Of a DNA stretch of 64,000 bases, positions 30,630-42,735 are shown one piece after another (positions within the stretch are counted from its first letter, which is position 1; the number at the start of each line of letters is the position of its first letter). The position numbers were made by a program, and so were the translations under genes. The notes beneath the pieces were generated by a model. The model did no database searches, was not told where the DNA came from, and saw nothing but the letters and a program-made list of their open reading frames with translations. Source of the DNA: Toxorhynchites rutilus septentrionalis (Eukaryota > Arthropoda > Insecta > Diptera > Culicidae); assembly GCF_029784135.1 (NCBI RefSeq), contig NC_073745.1:113264716-113328715 (forward strand). Reading direction: 5' to 3'.

Positions 30630-31814
30630 TTACTCAAGGACGTCTAACACCGCCAGTTTTGTAGCTGCTCGTCTGAAAACGCCAGCTGATGTTTTCACCA
30701 TAGCTTGGCGAATTCTTTTATCCTTTCCAGGGATCACCTCCACAATTCTGCCACGGATCCATTGATTTCTTGTCGCTCCACTCACTACTAACACCAAATC
30801 CCCGACATGTAGATCCTTAACAGCCTCGAACCATTTACACCTTCTAGATATGACCGGTAAATACTCCCGTATCCATCTCCTCCAAAACTCATCGGTTATG
30901 CTTTGTGCCAACTTCCAACTACTGCGAAGTATTCCGGAGTAGGCGATAGGTTCCATAGGTAGAATTTTTACGCCAGTGGAGTTGCCCAAAATGAAGTGGT
31001 TAGGCGTTAACGCCTCTTGATCCACCGATTCAAGAGGTATGTACATTAGCGGCCGACAGTTAATCATCGCTTCAGCTTCGCACAGAATAGTCTCCAACGT
31101 TTCCTCGTCTGGTTTTCGTGGCGCTTCTATAACTGAAGATATAGCTATTTTCACGGAGCGAACAAGTCGTTCCCAAGCTCCTCCCATATGAGGGGCGGCA
31201 GGGGAAATAAATATCCAACTAGTCTGGTTACTGGTGAACGTTGAGGGCAGTTTTGTAGCGATTCCGATCTGAAGCTCTTTATTAGCACCCTGGAAACACG
31301 TTGCATTGTCTGTATAGATCTCCGCTGGAGGGCCACGTCGTGTTACAAATCGCCTTATCGCCATGATACAGGATTCTGTCGAGAGACTGTGCACTAATTC
31401 GAGGTACACGGCCCTTATCGTAAGGCAGGTGAATAATGCCACCCAACGTTTTACTTGACTACGACCGACGCGAATTGGAACTGGTCCGAAGTAATCGAGT
31501 CCCACATATGTGAAGGGTCTTATAAATGGCGTTGTTCGACAGTCTGGAAGAGGTGCCATAGCAGGCGTGGCAGGCACTGCTTTCGTGACTCGGCACCAGA
31601 CACAACTTTTGGTAACTTTATATATAATAGACCGTAGTCTGGGTATTTCAAAACGTTGCCTCATTTCGTTCACGACTGTTTCTCTGTTGGCGTGGTTGAA
31701 TCGACGATGATACCAGTCTGCTATTAGGTTGATGATCAGGTGATGGCGAGGCAGAATGACTGGATACTTTGCCTCGAACGGTATAAATGTAGCTGCACTG
31801 CTTCTACTGCGCAT
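30630..31814 (-). pseudogene. BEL/Pao integrase domain
   Basis: A 394-codon open frame, the best preserved part of the element. A zinc-binding HHCC region ([12 protein letters not shown] ... CVWCRV) is followed by the catalytic triad in [15 protein letters not shown] and [10 protein letters not shown]. The C-terminal tail contains [20 protein letters not shown], the typical Pao end. The long open frame suggests moderate age, but it is only part of a polyprotein whose upstream regions are frameshifted. Confidence 0.85.
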
Positions 31815-31844
31815 CCTAAGAACTCCGTGATGATCGACATAAGG

Positions 31845-33640
31845 TCACATTTTATATATTGAACTGCTTTTGGATACTACTGCATGGCATTCTTCAGGGC
31901 TACCGCGCGTTCTAGAAAGTATATTAATTTCAGCAGAAAACACCTCTACTTGTGCGAATTTCCATAAGGATTCTTCTGCTCGTTTCAACTCGTCTTGCTG
32001 GAGGATGCCCGACTGCAACGGAACTTTCGCTATTTTTCTTCTCAAGTTGTCTAAAAATCGAAAGACGAATGCCATTGACCTTTGCAATCTTTCCCACTAA
32101 CTGAACCGGGTAACATCGATGAACATATTTTGATCGATGTTGTGATGTTGACAGTGACGTAACTCTTCTTCGGACGTTGCAAGTTTCCTTTCATATAGAA
32201 AATTAGGCCCTTTAAACCAGACACTGTTAGAATAAAGTTTCGGCCCATCGTTCCATTTAGTGGCCTGATCGGCTGGATTTAGTTTCGATGGAATCCATCG
32301 CCAATTTTGCTGGTCCGTTACTGTTAATATTTCTCCAATTCTAACGGCTACAAATTTATTGTATCGGCGATGCTCAGAGTTGATCCATGCAATAACAGTA
32401 GTCGAGTCACTCCAAAAGTACCGCTGATTATTTTTGATAGCATAATAATTTTCCACCGATTGCAGGTATCGAACACCTAATAGAGCTACATTCAGTTCCA
32501 GCCTTGGGATCGATAGAGACCTAAGAGGAGCCACTTTTGATTTTGCTCCCACTAATGACACTTGGACGTTATCTTCTGTTGCAAGTCGAAAATAGACGAC
32601 GCATGAATACGCCGACTCGCTAGCGTCTACGAAAACGTGGACCTGTATACGGCTGACATCATGTGGAAACGATGTGTTGGAATGACATCTGGGAATGCGC
32701 AGACTACTCAGCTGCGGAAAGAGTTGTGCCCATTGTTGCCAGCGAGAAAATAGTTCAGCGTTTATCTGGTCATCCCAATCACATCCCGTGGCCCAAATGT
32801 CTTGCATCAATATTCTGCCATGTGTAAGGAAAAATGCAACAAGTCCCAAAGGATCGAATAAACTCATCACTACTTTCAGTACTTCACGTTTAGGGGGGAC
32901 GTAGTGGCCTTCCAGCACTGGTAGCAAATCATTTCGCAAACCGATCGTAAATGTGAAAGCATCTTCTCTTGGGATCCAGCGCATACCAAGTACTGATTCT
33001 GTATCTGAGCCACGTTCGAGAAAAAGGTTCTTAGACCCTTCGGATGTTTTCTCACCTAATTTCTAATTTCAAAACCCCCTGCGGCATGAATCGTTCTGAC
33101 ATCGTTCAGCACTTGAACCGCCTCTTGAATAGTCACGAAGCTATCTAAATAGTCATCCACATAGTGGTTATTTTGAATCGCGGAGACAGCACGTGGAAGA
33201 TGATCAGTGAAATCTGCTGCGTTAACATTTTTCACATACTGTGCTGATGCAGGTGAGCACGTGGCGCCGAAGGTGGCACATCCATCACATATATGCACAT
33301 GGATTATCCCGCCATAGAAAACGTTGTGATTGTCGGTCTTGCTGTCGAAATTTTATTTGATGGAACATTTCCCTAATATCACCACAAACTGCAATAGGAA
33401 ATAGACGAAATTTACACAGAACCATTGGGAGTGGCGTCAATAGATCTGGTCCTTTCAGGAGTTGGGAGTTGAGTGATGTTCCATTGGTCTTGGCTGCAGC
33501 ATCCCAGATAAGTCTAACTTCTGGTTTCTTGGGATTAACGACAACACCTAATGGTAAATACTATACTCGTTTGGAATCGGTTGTTTTTATTTCTTCGTTG
33601 GTTATTTTATGAGCGTATTCCTTTCTTTCGTATTCCGCTA
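31845..33640 (-). pseudogene. BEL/Pao reverse transcriptase and RNase H region, frameshifted
   Basis: Pieces in successive frames include FGATCSPASAQYVKN and HYVDDYLDSF (33056-33298, with the catalytic YVDD), then VFVDASESAYSCVVYFRL, IPRLELNVALLGVRYLQSV and WSDSTTVIAWINSEHRRYNK (32097-32984), which form the RNase H domain of Pao polyproteins. The region 33300-33640 holds more reverse-transcriptase coding traces (PKKPEVRLIWDAAAKTNG). At least three frame changes occur. Confidence 0.8.
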
Positions 33641-33661
33641 TTTGTTCTCTAATTCGCTCCA

Positions 33662-34419
33662 TCAAATGTGGTTTCTTCTTAGGCCTTTTTCTAGAGATTG
33701 CAAGCGACGTAGTGCCATTGGGTAATTATTCGGGAAATTTGGACAATCATGTTTCCACAAAAGCCCCGTCTCGAACCCTACCTCCGTGCGGCGAGTGGTT
33801 TCTATCAGGATGTGTCTTGCAAGCTTGTGGTTGTAACTTCTAGAATTTGATTGGTAGGAACGCTCCCGTAGATTCCCCAGCCCAAACGACATTTCGCTGC
33901 AATCGGTTCACCCGAATGCCCTTGTCGAACCTTCAGCGAAACGCCTAGCCGAAGATTGTCTAATCCGATTAAAAGTTTCGGTTGGATTGAGTCATAGTCT
34001 TCAAGTGGTAAGCCTCGTAGATGGGGAAATCTTTCCGCAAGTTGGTGATATTTTAGAGATTGCGATGGTAGGACTAGATTGCTAACGGTACGTGCATTAA
34101 CGAGTTTATGTTTCAATGAGCTATTTTTTCACGCAATTTCAAGTTGAACTCTCTGGGATCTCATCTCTTTTCGAGTAACATTCCCCGTTCATCTGAGAGC
34201 TAAGCATTCTGCCACTTCCTCCAAACCTAGACGTTGAGCGATGGTGTCCTCTAGCAGGGTTAATGACGACCCCTCGTCGATAAAGGCGAATATCGTCACG
34301 GCTCGATCGTTGTTGTACAACACGACGGGAATTATGCGAAAGATTGGAAGACAACTTGCAAAAGTGGAATTTATCGAAACATTTATAGAATGAGTTGTAG
34401 ACGAGGGATAATGGAGCAA
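33662..34419 (-). pseudogene. BEL/Pao aspartyl protease and linker
   Basis: The frame 34189-34419 contains VTIFAFIDEGSSLTLLEDTI, the (A/F)(I/L)DEGSS active-site motif of Pao retropepsins. Downstream frames (33662-34116) carry LIGLDNLRLGVSLKVRQGHS and AKCRLGWGIYGS, typical of the protease/RT linker. Frames are broken. Confidence 0.75.
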
Positions 34420-34476
34420 CGAATGATGTTTATTGCGACAATCTTGAACATCACATTGTTCCCAAGATTTGCACGG

Positions 34477-35700
34477 TCATCTGCCATGATTGTTCAAACA
34501 AGTTCTACACAGGCCTTTCTGTTGAACAATCTTCCATCTATCATCTACATTCCAGGATTTAAATTCGGAACACTCGGCCACACGGTGACCATCGCGATTA
34601 CAAACTGCGCATATTTTCCTCGGTTTGGCATTGAATTCAATGTTTGGAATTGTAAAGGTCTCGGGGACTGCGGAGTGAGATTGAATATATGCTTTATCCC
34701 TCGGTCTATTGCGCTCGTTCCTGTTCACGTTGACGTTCGGTGATTCAAATGTCACTTCGCTGGCTGCCGTGACTAACTTCGTCATGAAATTGCTGAAAGT
34801 TCGCAGTGTAGGGATAGGCTCCTGGCTCTTATGTAGCGCCCAATCCAACTTTAGATCCAACTGGTAGTTTCTCTACCAGTTCCTGCATCAGCATTGGGTT
34901 TGAAACGTGTGATTCTTGGTGCGCGGCTTGAAGGTGATCCACTAAGTTTTGGACCGCTAGTCCAAAATCTATCACCGTTTCTAGCCGATCGTGTCTTGGG
35001 GCTGGTACACTCTGAATCTATTCCATCAGCGAACGAATTAATAGTTCAGGTCGCCCGTATAAAATTCCTAACGTTTCTAAAATGGATGGAACACTTGACG
35101 GGAGCAATCGGCTGCGCACTGCCTCTAGTGCATGACCTTTCAGGCATCTTTGTAGACGGATCATATTTTCCCGCACAATGCGGTAGACTGCTCAAAGTTG
35201 CTGATGAAAATCGGCCTGTCCTTTGGATTGCCGTTGAAGATCGGTAACTCCTTTCCCATTACTTGGCGTGCTGCAATATGGTGTGGGCCTAGCGTTTCAC
35301 CACATCGAGTCTCCAAAAGTCGTGATGCATGACCTGGAATTGATGTACTGTTTAATTTGTTCCCAACCAGAGGACGATTTGATCGATGACCGCAACTGGT
35401 GATCGATGTGGTCGGGCATGGAGGACTATCGACTCGATTGGGTACAGGTAATGCTGCTGCTTTTTTTTTCTCTCTATTATAGTGACTTTCAACACATTTT
35501 GGCTGGCTCGTCACTTTTACTTCCATTTTTGGAAGAATGTCGGGAGTGAGAATTGAACTCGTGATCTCTGCGTGAGTGGTATGGATGTTACCACTACGCC
35601 AGATCGCCTCCAATGCTGCTGCTTCGTTTATGTCATTTTCGGGATGGTTTTCGCCATATGAACCCCGTTCTTCAGAACCTTCATTGGAGCGCTGATCCAC
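34477..35700 (-). pseudogene. BEL/Pao gag with CCHC knuckle, split by a SINE
   Basis: The frame 34477-34860 ends in CAVCNRDGHRVAECSEF, a C-x2-C-x4-H-x4-C zinc knuckle. Upstream pieces (35161-35460) include the FNGNPKDRPIFISNFEQSTA core typical of Pao gag (FxGxPxxWPxFxxxF). The SINE at 35461-35611 interrupts the 5' part. Confidence 0.75.
35461..35611 (-). repeat. tRNA-derived SINE (family A), copy 2
   Basis: Reverse-oriented match to 9529-9679, with an 11 bp target duplication AATGCTGCTGC (35450-35460 and 35612-35622). It is inserted in BEL gag, so it is younger than that element. Confidence 0.85.
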
Positions 35701-35856
35701 TAACCAATCCGATACTTTCTTTCTAGAGTCAACAGATTCAATCTTACTGCCCTTACTACTCGCTGCGATTTCTCGTAGTAGTAGCCGCTTTTGTTCCAGT
35801 GATTGCTGTTGAATAACTTGTTGTTTTTTCTGAAACGTATAAATTTCTTAAAGTTT

Positions 35857-36201
35857 TGTGGGCGTAGGGTTTGCTAAACCTTGAGAGCGAGACTCGATTT
35901 TTATGTTCAGTCTGTTTTGAGAAATTTAGTGAATCCTTAATGGAGAATCTTTCCTGCTGTTCAGCTACTTCGATGAACTCTGAAGTTCTTCATTCCTTTC
36001 TAATTCCTATCTAATATTCCTTTCCGTTTCCACGTAAATTTCAAATATTATTGATCTAATAATCGTACAACTATTCATACACTATCCCTATTGTTTTTCC
36101 CTTTGTTTATCATTTCATTCCTCCTGTCAAGTTACACCGTATTCGATTACAACGATCTATTCGGTTACTGTGCTGCTGTAACGAGGGGTTACGTCCTAAC
36201 A
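35857..36201 (-). repeat. BEL/Pao 5' LTR
   Basis: Direct repeat of the left LTR. In element orientation it precedes gag. It is followed outside by a histone-derived repeat (36233 onwards) that recurs at 48745. Confidence 0.9.
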
Positions 36202-36232
36202 GTAAGAAAAAATTGAGAAAGTTTGTAAAAAA

Positions 36233-36440
36233 AACGCAAAAACACCAAAGTTCTTTTCAGAACCCCCAACATGTTCATAAAGAGTAAACAGTAAACTAAT
36301 CCATTTTTCAGGTAGATAGGTAGGTATTCACGTAGGAGAAGAAAATAAAACAATATATATTTAGCAAAAGCTGTCCCCTTTGTATAGTTCTACGTCACTC
36401 CGGTTATGTCCCCGACATTACCCACCCGTCTTTTTTATAT
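36233..36440 (+). repeat. Histone-3'-flank repeat, copy 1
   Basis: Near-identical to 48753-48963. It opens with AAGTTCTTTTCAGAAC, a histone-type stem-loop, then GTTCATAAAGAGTAAACAGT and CCCTTTGTATAGTTCTACGT, ending CCCGACATTACCCACCCGTC. No coding sequence precedes it, because the BEL LTR lies immediately to its left. Confidence 0.7.
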
Positions 36441-38040
36441 TGAAGAAAATAATATATGTCATGAAACTAACTATCGAACAACTGAAAAATCTCAACCCCT
36501 ATCCTAACGGCAATGCCCACTTTTGATTGGTCGAAATTGATTATACATGCGGCGGCTTCCTAATAGAGACATCAAAACTAAGCTACCTGCGGGAAATCGG
36601 CATTGCAAATACATGAAAGAAGGGGGAGTTTATGTTCCTACCTAAGTGTATTCCCTAACAGAGACATCAAAACTAAGCTGCGTGGGGAAATCGGCGTTGC
36701 AAATATATGCAAGTCGAGGGCATTTTTATATTTTGAGTGATACGATTAATTCTAGCAAATAAAATTTAAATTTTGAACGTTAATGTTGGTTGCATCGGGA
36801 AATTTCATATCAATGGCCGATCGTGTATTTGTAAAATTTTAAAATTGTATATGGTAGCAGTTGTGTTAAAAATAACTTGATATATGAAACGATTTATTTC
36901 AATTTTCATAAATAAAAAATGAAAGGAGGTTGTGTCCAAGATACGACCGCATTGTTGACGTAGAACTACACTGTTATTTTATATAAGTCGCCATACATTG
37001 GTGGCTTGAAACTACTAGGAATATAAACACTTCTCATCATTTTACGCTATTCTCAAAAAAACGCTTATGTTAATATTACTGGCCTCGAAAAAAGTTCCAT
37101 TACTTTCTCATGCTCGAGGGATGCGCAGTTGCCACCCTTAGCGGAGGAGGTTTTGCTACTGGCAAGCGAAATCTAACCACATACAAAATTCCAGAACGAC
37201 ATTTACTTTCTTGGTGACTAAACAAGCGAAATAAACTCTTTTTTGTTAATAACAACCCCAAATATTTTTTGGCGCTCAACATTAACGCCTGCTTCGCCAT
37301 AACGTCAGTTTAATGCATTGATGCATTCTCAAAGGCACCAACGAAGCCCTTATGATGACGGAAAACAAACAATGTTAACAGCTTGGAAAAAGACTGAATT
37401 ATGCCACACAGCTTGTTCTGTAACACCCATCGATGCGAATTCGCTGATGAGTTTGTCAAGAGCGACCGCCTTCACCACCAGCGGGGGGAGCTTGATTTTG
37501 ATTGCTGTCTGGGTAACGGCATTTACATTTTCGACCGACGCGCCGAAAACGCCTACTTCGCTGTTGTTCGATGCAGTGTCACACTCGCGAAGGCTCAGTT
37601 CAGTGCGAGCGCTTTCCGCTGCACCAACATCGCGTGCAGCATTAGATGACGCTTGCCTCGAATTTTTTTTGCTTCATGCAATGCGTTCGTTTTTTGCAGG
37701 ACTCGAGTCTGCCTTCATCTTCTTCTTGCTCATCACACACTACGCGAAGCGTCCAATTTATGACGCGGAAAGACAAAAACACGATATGAATAACGCCAAA
37801 AACGAACTGAAAAAACCACACGACGATATCCAAGTTGGATTACCACTGGTGGGGTCCAATCTTAGATCGAAGCGCAGCGAAGGCAAAGTGAACTGGATTG
37901 CTCAACAGTCCGATGCCGAATGAAAGTTTGCCTCAGCGAGATCCACTGTTTATACTCTAGTGTTCTCCTTCATTCTTCTTCTTTTCCTTTGTTCACGGTG
38001 ACTTTAAATCCTACGATTTCCCCTTCGTTGCTCGTTATTA
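36441..38040. other. Histone-flank-like repeats; no gene confirmed
   Basis: Blocks such as CCCACTTTTGATTGGTCGAA (36518) and GGTTGTGTCCAAGATACGAC (36929) recur near other histone-derived pieces (39070, 46745, 46336). A 201-codon frame at 37318-37923 has no recognised domain; its biased serine/alanine composition does not settle whether it is coding. I do not call a gene. Confidence 0.45.
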
Positions 38041-38042
38041 AC

Positions 38043-38895
38043 AGCTCTGTTCGGGAAAGCACAAAAATGGACAGAACAAATGTATGGGAAAATGGAAACG
38101 CTTAAAGTTTTCATGAATTTTAACTATTTACAAACCAGGGAATTCGAATGTATGGCATATTAATCAAATCTTAGGGAATTTCCGAATCGTTTATTATGTA
38201 ACTCGTCAAAATCCGTTCGCGTCAAAAATAGTAATTAACGTTAACTTTATTTCATAAAAACGTGACCTGTTTTCTGATTTGGTGTATTCCCGCTCGAGAA
38301 CGGGTCGTTTGGTTTAAGATCTCTGTTTTGTTGTGTTCATTTTCACCAAAGGAAAGTTTATACGGCGAGAAAAATTGGAGAAGTGACGAAAAATTAGAAA
38401 AAATGATTTCCCATATACTCTACATATAGTATTAGGTGCTGTTAGTCCAATTAAAATTCGCATTGGGTTGAATAAACACCCAGAAAGTAAAAGTTTTAAA
38501 AAAATTACCTTTTCCATTTCAATTATGTTTTCTTTATATAAAAGTAACATGTTTTTACTGATGAGAATAGTTGATAATTGTGTTCGGTATTAGTAATTAT
38601 CTTATATTACATTGGTGAGTTTTTTTGACGTAGAACTACGTCTTTCAGGAAGGGTGCCAAATCAGAAAACAGGTCACGTTTTTATGAAAAAAAGTTAACG
38701 TTAATAACTATTTTCACTGTGAACGAATTCTCATGATTTGCATACCAATCGAATCAGAAATCCTCTAAGATTTGTTTGATATGCTATACATTACAATTCG
38801 CTAATCTCTGAACGGTTTAAATTCATGAAAACTGGAAGAACTTCCTTTTTTCCCATACATTTATTCTGCCGATTTGTGTGCTCACCCTACCCATA
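38043..38895. repeat. Inverted repeat, arms of ~250 bp
   Basis: The left arm (about 38043-38290) is complementary to the right arm (about 38640-38895) over recognisable blocks: AAATGTATGGGAAAA, GTTTTCATGAATTT, CAGAAAACAGGTCACG (found at 38655 and as complement near 38265). Arms are diverged, perhaps 80-85 % by eye. The ~350 bp spacer has no recognised gene. The right arm starts at a GACGTAGAACTACGTC motif. Confidence 0.65.
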
Positions 38896-39849
38896 TTTCG
38901 AATGCTTATAACTCGAACATTTCTTAACAGATCGGAAAGATGTTTGCATCAATTGATAGGAAATATTTCTACGCGTCTATCACAATTGATAAAATATTAT
39001 TTTTCATTAGATGAACAATTGAATAACTGTTATATGTCAAGCGTTATTCAAGAGCCCTAACTGCCAAGTTTTGATTGGCCCGATTTACGGTTTCCCCAAC
39101 ACAGACTTCAAAATCGATGTACCTGTGGAAATCCACTCTGCAAATATACATGCAATTCGGGGGTATTTTTTGGTGTACTTTTGTACTCGCTTGTCATTGT
39201 GCAGACCGGAATATGTTTCCCTAAAACGTACTTTTAAACTGAGAAGCCTGGGGAAATCGTCATTTCAGATACAAGAGGCGAATGAACTTTCAAGGTTCAA
39301 GAACTACGTAAACATGAGATGTGCAATAATTTCGGAGGGAAATGTAAAATACAATGATCGTTTGACAATTCTTCCGTTCACATATTTTGGTAGTCCTAGG
39401 CATCATATCAAACCTAAAAGTACGTTCATCAAATTCATTTGTAACGAAGAACATAATCTATTACAAAAATTCCAATGCATTAGCATTAGCATTAGCATTA
39501 GCATTGAGCAAGTTGCACAATATCGTAGGTGGTACGAATTCAGAACTGTTACGTCAAAAACTCACCTTCATCCGTTACTGACGATTGGTAATATCTCTTA
39601 GATGAAGGCATGCTTTCTCCAACAGTTAAGAATTGTCCTGGCCATGTCCTTGCAACTGCTAGGGAAAGGGAAGGAATGTTAGTTCGATATTTACTTAAGA
39701 GAGATGCAGAGAACTCTACGACCTCTCATAAATACCTCGGGAATTTAGGAAATGTGTTAATAGGGAAGGTAAGCCATAGGATACACTCAGTCAGTGTTAT
39801 TGGCTAAGTTTGTTATTACTAATAACTTAGTGGTAGTTAGTAATGATAT
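38896..39849. other. Histone-flank-like repeat, no gene recognised
   Basis: GCTTATAACTCGAACATTTC and TTTGCATCAATTGATAGGAA match 46587-46640, the DNA upstream of the H2A pseudogene at 47016. A short (GCATTA)n run sits at 39476-39505. The 176-codon frame at 39071 translates this repeat and shows no domain. Confidence 0.45.
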
Positions 39850-40325
39850 TGTAGCGTTGCCTAAACGGTCTTGGCTTTCTTTCATACAACTAAAGCTCGA
39901 CCAATCGTTTTAGCGTGCAACTCTCGACTCTTGTATTTTTCCGAAATTAATTCTACAAACTAATTCTTCTACCTTCGAATTTCTGGGGAGGCGCTTGGAG
40001 TTACCCCGCTATATCTGCCGATAAATAATTATGCGCCGAGTAATCAAAAAAAATGTCCCGTGTGTGTTGAACTGCCACGAGCCGAGTGGAAACTTGAGAT
40101 TTGTTTCACTCGCACAAAAATAACAAAATTGATGTACGGAAAAAAAAATGTAGACTCGGTAACAACATAATGTAATTAGAGAAGTGTTCGATTTTCGACA
40201 AGGGTGATGCACTTTTGGATCTTGACGACAAAGCGCAAGTGTGCTTCAATGAAATATGGAAAAATGGAGCGAAGCATTCTCCAAGCGTCTCTATAATGAT
40301 GTCTGAAGCGATAAGGGCCGCTTCA
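39850..40325 (-). repeat. 3' LTR of the short LTR retroelement
   Basis: Matches 42736-43209 with about eight differences by eye. Starts TGTAGCGTTGCC and ends GCCGCTTCA on the + strand. Confidence 0.8.
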
Positions 40326-40336
40326 TCCCCCCTTAC

Positions 40337-42000
40337 TTGTACAGCTTGAAATAATCTTGAAGAGATTATTGCAAGCATATTATACAATAATGTAATAATT
40401 AGATAAATGTATTTGATTTTTCATTTTTACTTTTCAGTCATAGGAACTTAAATGATTTTTTTTTCGGTTGTAATTAAAATAAAACATACTCCCTCAACTC
40501 TGTAATTCCCCAATTCTAAATGGAAACAAAAATGGTCATATCTCCTTAAGGCTTCCCCGAAAGTCTTATCGATCATTGTTGATGAGCTTGTACAGCTTCA
40601 TTTAAAATTTTCTTGGTGCAATATGTTTATTTTCATCATTCTTGCTGAATATATCTCCCTCTCATTAATTCTTTAATCTTTAATCTTTCATATTCTTTTA
40701 ATCTTTAATCTTTCATCTTCTTCAATATTTAGTTTTCTTCATTTCAATCTTTATTGTTGGAGGTAAATTCATCTCCCATGATTCTTCTTCGCTTTTATAG
40801 CACCACTTTGTTTACATTTTTATTCTCGATAATCCCACATTTCAGTTACTCATGAACTGTTAAGTAAGTATTGGGGCATACATGTCCTTACAGGAATTCA
40901 TTCCTGATTTTCCAGCCCTTCGGTACATTCAATAGCTATTATTGCGATTGATGGACACATTCTTGTTATAAATTGGCTGTAGACAAATATGCCTCAACAT
41001 TTTACATTTTGTTAAAATCCCACTTCAAAGTGTGTATGTAAAGTTTAGAATCACACCTATTCAAATTATCGATAAGTACATTTCCCCATTTTTCCCTGTC
41101 CATACAATTAAAGTACGGGAGATATGATTGTGTCTTTCTAAACAGAATAAGCAGTCTTCCCAGAATTGACGGAATATTGTTAAATAATAATTATCCCTTC
41201 TTTGATTCATATTTTGATGCCGGGTTTAAATTTCTCTGCTAAATTAATTCAGTCTGTGAATTACATTCTTGAAGCATGAGAAGAATTAGATCGTACAACT
41301 TTCTTCTAGGTGCATAGTTTCCTTTCACACACATTTTATCGCTCTTATTCTAAAAATCTCCTAATTTATTTAAAAATTGATTATTCTTCCAACAGTCGAT
41401 TTGAATTGATTAGGAAAAGGCTTTTCGGCTTCACTTTTTTTTTAAATTTGGTTGTTTTGAGAGGAAGAAAAAATAAATGGTCATATTCATTTTCTCACTG
41501 CTGTCCTAATTTGTTACAATGAAATAGAGTTTGCAGTCGCCAACAACTTTTTTTTTGTTTATAGTAGTCTAGCTTTTATATAAATTTTTCATATATTACA
41601 TCTGTTTTTTTACACTTTGAACCAACGATTTGCAAGGTTTAAATCGGTCTCACATTATTTGTTTCACATAATTTACTAGAATTCTTTATCTGGTTTCCAC
41701 ACATGGTTGCTATTCTATTTATTTTAGTGTTGGATTCTCAGTACATAATAAAAGATCATGGAACGCGGAATCCGATTTAGATACTTCATGTTAACTTTGA
41801 ATATTTTCCAAATATGACAATCGTCTAAATATTGAATCAAAAATAACTGCCTCGCATCTAATACGATTATTTCCCTTGATGAATTAATTGGCTTTTAATT
41901 TTATTTTGATAATTTTTTTTAACTTTAATGCTTTATGGGAAAGTTGATGGAATATCATATAGATCCTATGTCTAGTATTACCGAAATTAGTGCTCCTCTA
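40337..42000. other. LTR-element interior, no gene recognised
   Basis: AT-rich DNA with no retroviral domain in any frame and short repeats such as (CTTTAATCTTT)n near 40670-40725. Any gag-pol has been lost or was never present. Confidence 0.55.
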
Positions 42001-42013
42001 GATTGTCACCTTG

Positions 42014-42454
42014 TTAGATCCGTATCGCAGTGAGATTACTGTCTGTCCGACTCACATTTGCTCCTCCGAGAACTGACGTTTGTTCCTGTCTTCCTCCTTT
42101 GACCAACGGATAGTTTACCACATTTGATCCGATGTAGATAGACATCTCGGGACCACAGTCCAGCGAAAACATGAATCGTGAATCAAACTTCTCAGCAGAC
42201 AACGATGGCTCAACCAAATGAGCTTCTCCATCGGTTGTCTTCCGGGAATCACTGAGAAACAACTCGTCGAGCCCATGAAAATCCGGATAAATGTAACGTA
42301 TCAGCTGTTCCAGCGGCATGGTTTCCATCTCACTGATAGCGAATACGCCTTCACCCAAACTTGCTTTTATTGTTTTCATTCCGCCTCCACACAGTATCAC
42401 AAAAAAATTGCATTTAAACACTATTCCAACCGCACTGCATACTGAAGCAGACAT
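42014..42454 (-). pseudogene. Sec24-like C-terminal fragment inside an LTR element
   Basis: A 146-codon open frame. Residues 44-113 read METMPLEQLIRYIYPDFHGL, then LDELFLSDSRK, then PSLSAEKFDSRFMFSLDCGP and EMSIYIGSNVV. This matches the end of the Sec24 helical region and the start of its gelsolin-like domain ('LSAEKL...GxxLLDxGxxxxxWVG'). Sec24 is the cargo-binding subunit of the COPII vesicle coat and is about 1000 residues or more long, so only a small fragment is present. The flanking residues are not Sec24-like. The region lies just inside the 5' LTR, where gag would be. Whether the ORF is translated, and whether it was captured through RNA, cannot be decided here. A chance pseudogene is the alternative. 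Confidence 0.5.
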
Positions 42455-42715
42455 GATTCTGATAAACCGCAGCGCATATCACATTTGGGAAAAATCTTCG
42501 TATATCCAAATACTTGTGTGGCAAATTTTCCACCGTGTGCCAACATGGGCCACTAACAGTAACTTTTGATATGCATTTCCATCCACGCACAATATAGCAC
42601 AAAATTCCTTCCCTTATCGCAGCGATGAAACACAACTAAAACGCAGCCACGGTGGCCCGTGGGGAAAAAAGTTTAAACACGCCGATGGATGGGCTGCTGT
42701 CCCCACTTGGACAGC

Positions 42716-42733
42716 ATCCCACCGCTGTCACCA
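42716..42733 (-). promoter_or_regulatory. Primer-binding site, tRNA-Leu type
   Basis: The + strand reads ATCCCACCGCTGTCACCA, which looks like the 3' end of a leucine tRNA with its CCA. The complementary minus-strand sequence begins TGGTGACAGC two bases after the LTR. The tRNA assignment comes from memory of animal tRNA-Leu ends. Confidence 0.7.
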
Positions 42734-42735
42734 CT

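Larger units (their letters stand above)
30231..36201 (-). mobile_element. BEL/Pao LTR retrotransposon, full length but decayed
   Basis: 345 bp LTRs at 30231-30575 and 35857-36201 begin TGTTAGGACG and end CGCCCACA in element orientation. A purine tract (GGGAGGGAG) precedes the left LTR. Flanks GTGAG/GTAAG may be a 5 bp target duplication with one change. Gene order on the minus strand is gag with a CCHC knuckle, aspartyl protease, reverse transcriptase with YVDD, RNase H, integrase. Frameshifts and stops interrupt most of it, and a SINE splits gag. No primer-binding site could be identified with confidence. Confidence 0.9.

Noticed and set aside
37318..37923. 201-codon frame as a possible histone H1 or novel gene
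   Set aside because: I tested both strands for H1-like lysine/alanine repeats and a winged-helix motif and saw neither; no splice or promoter support.
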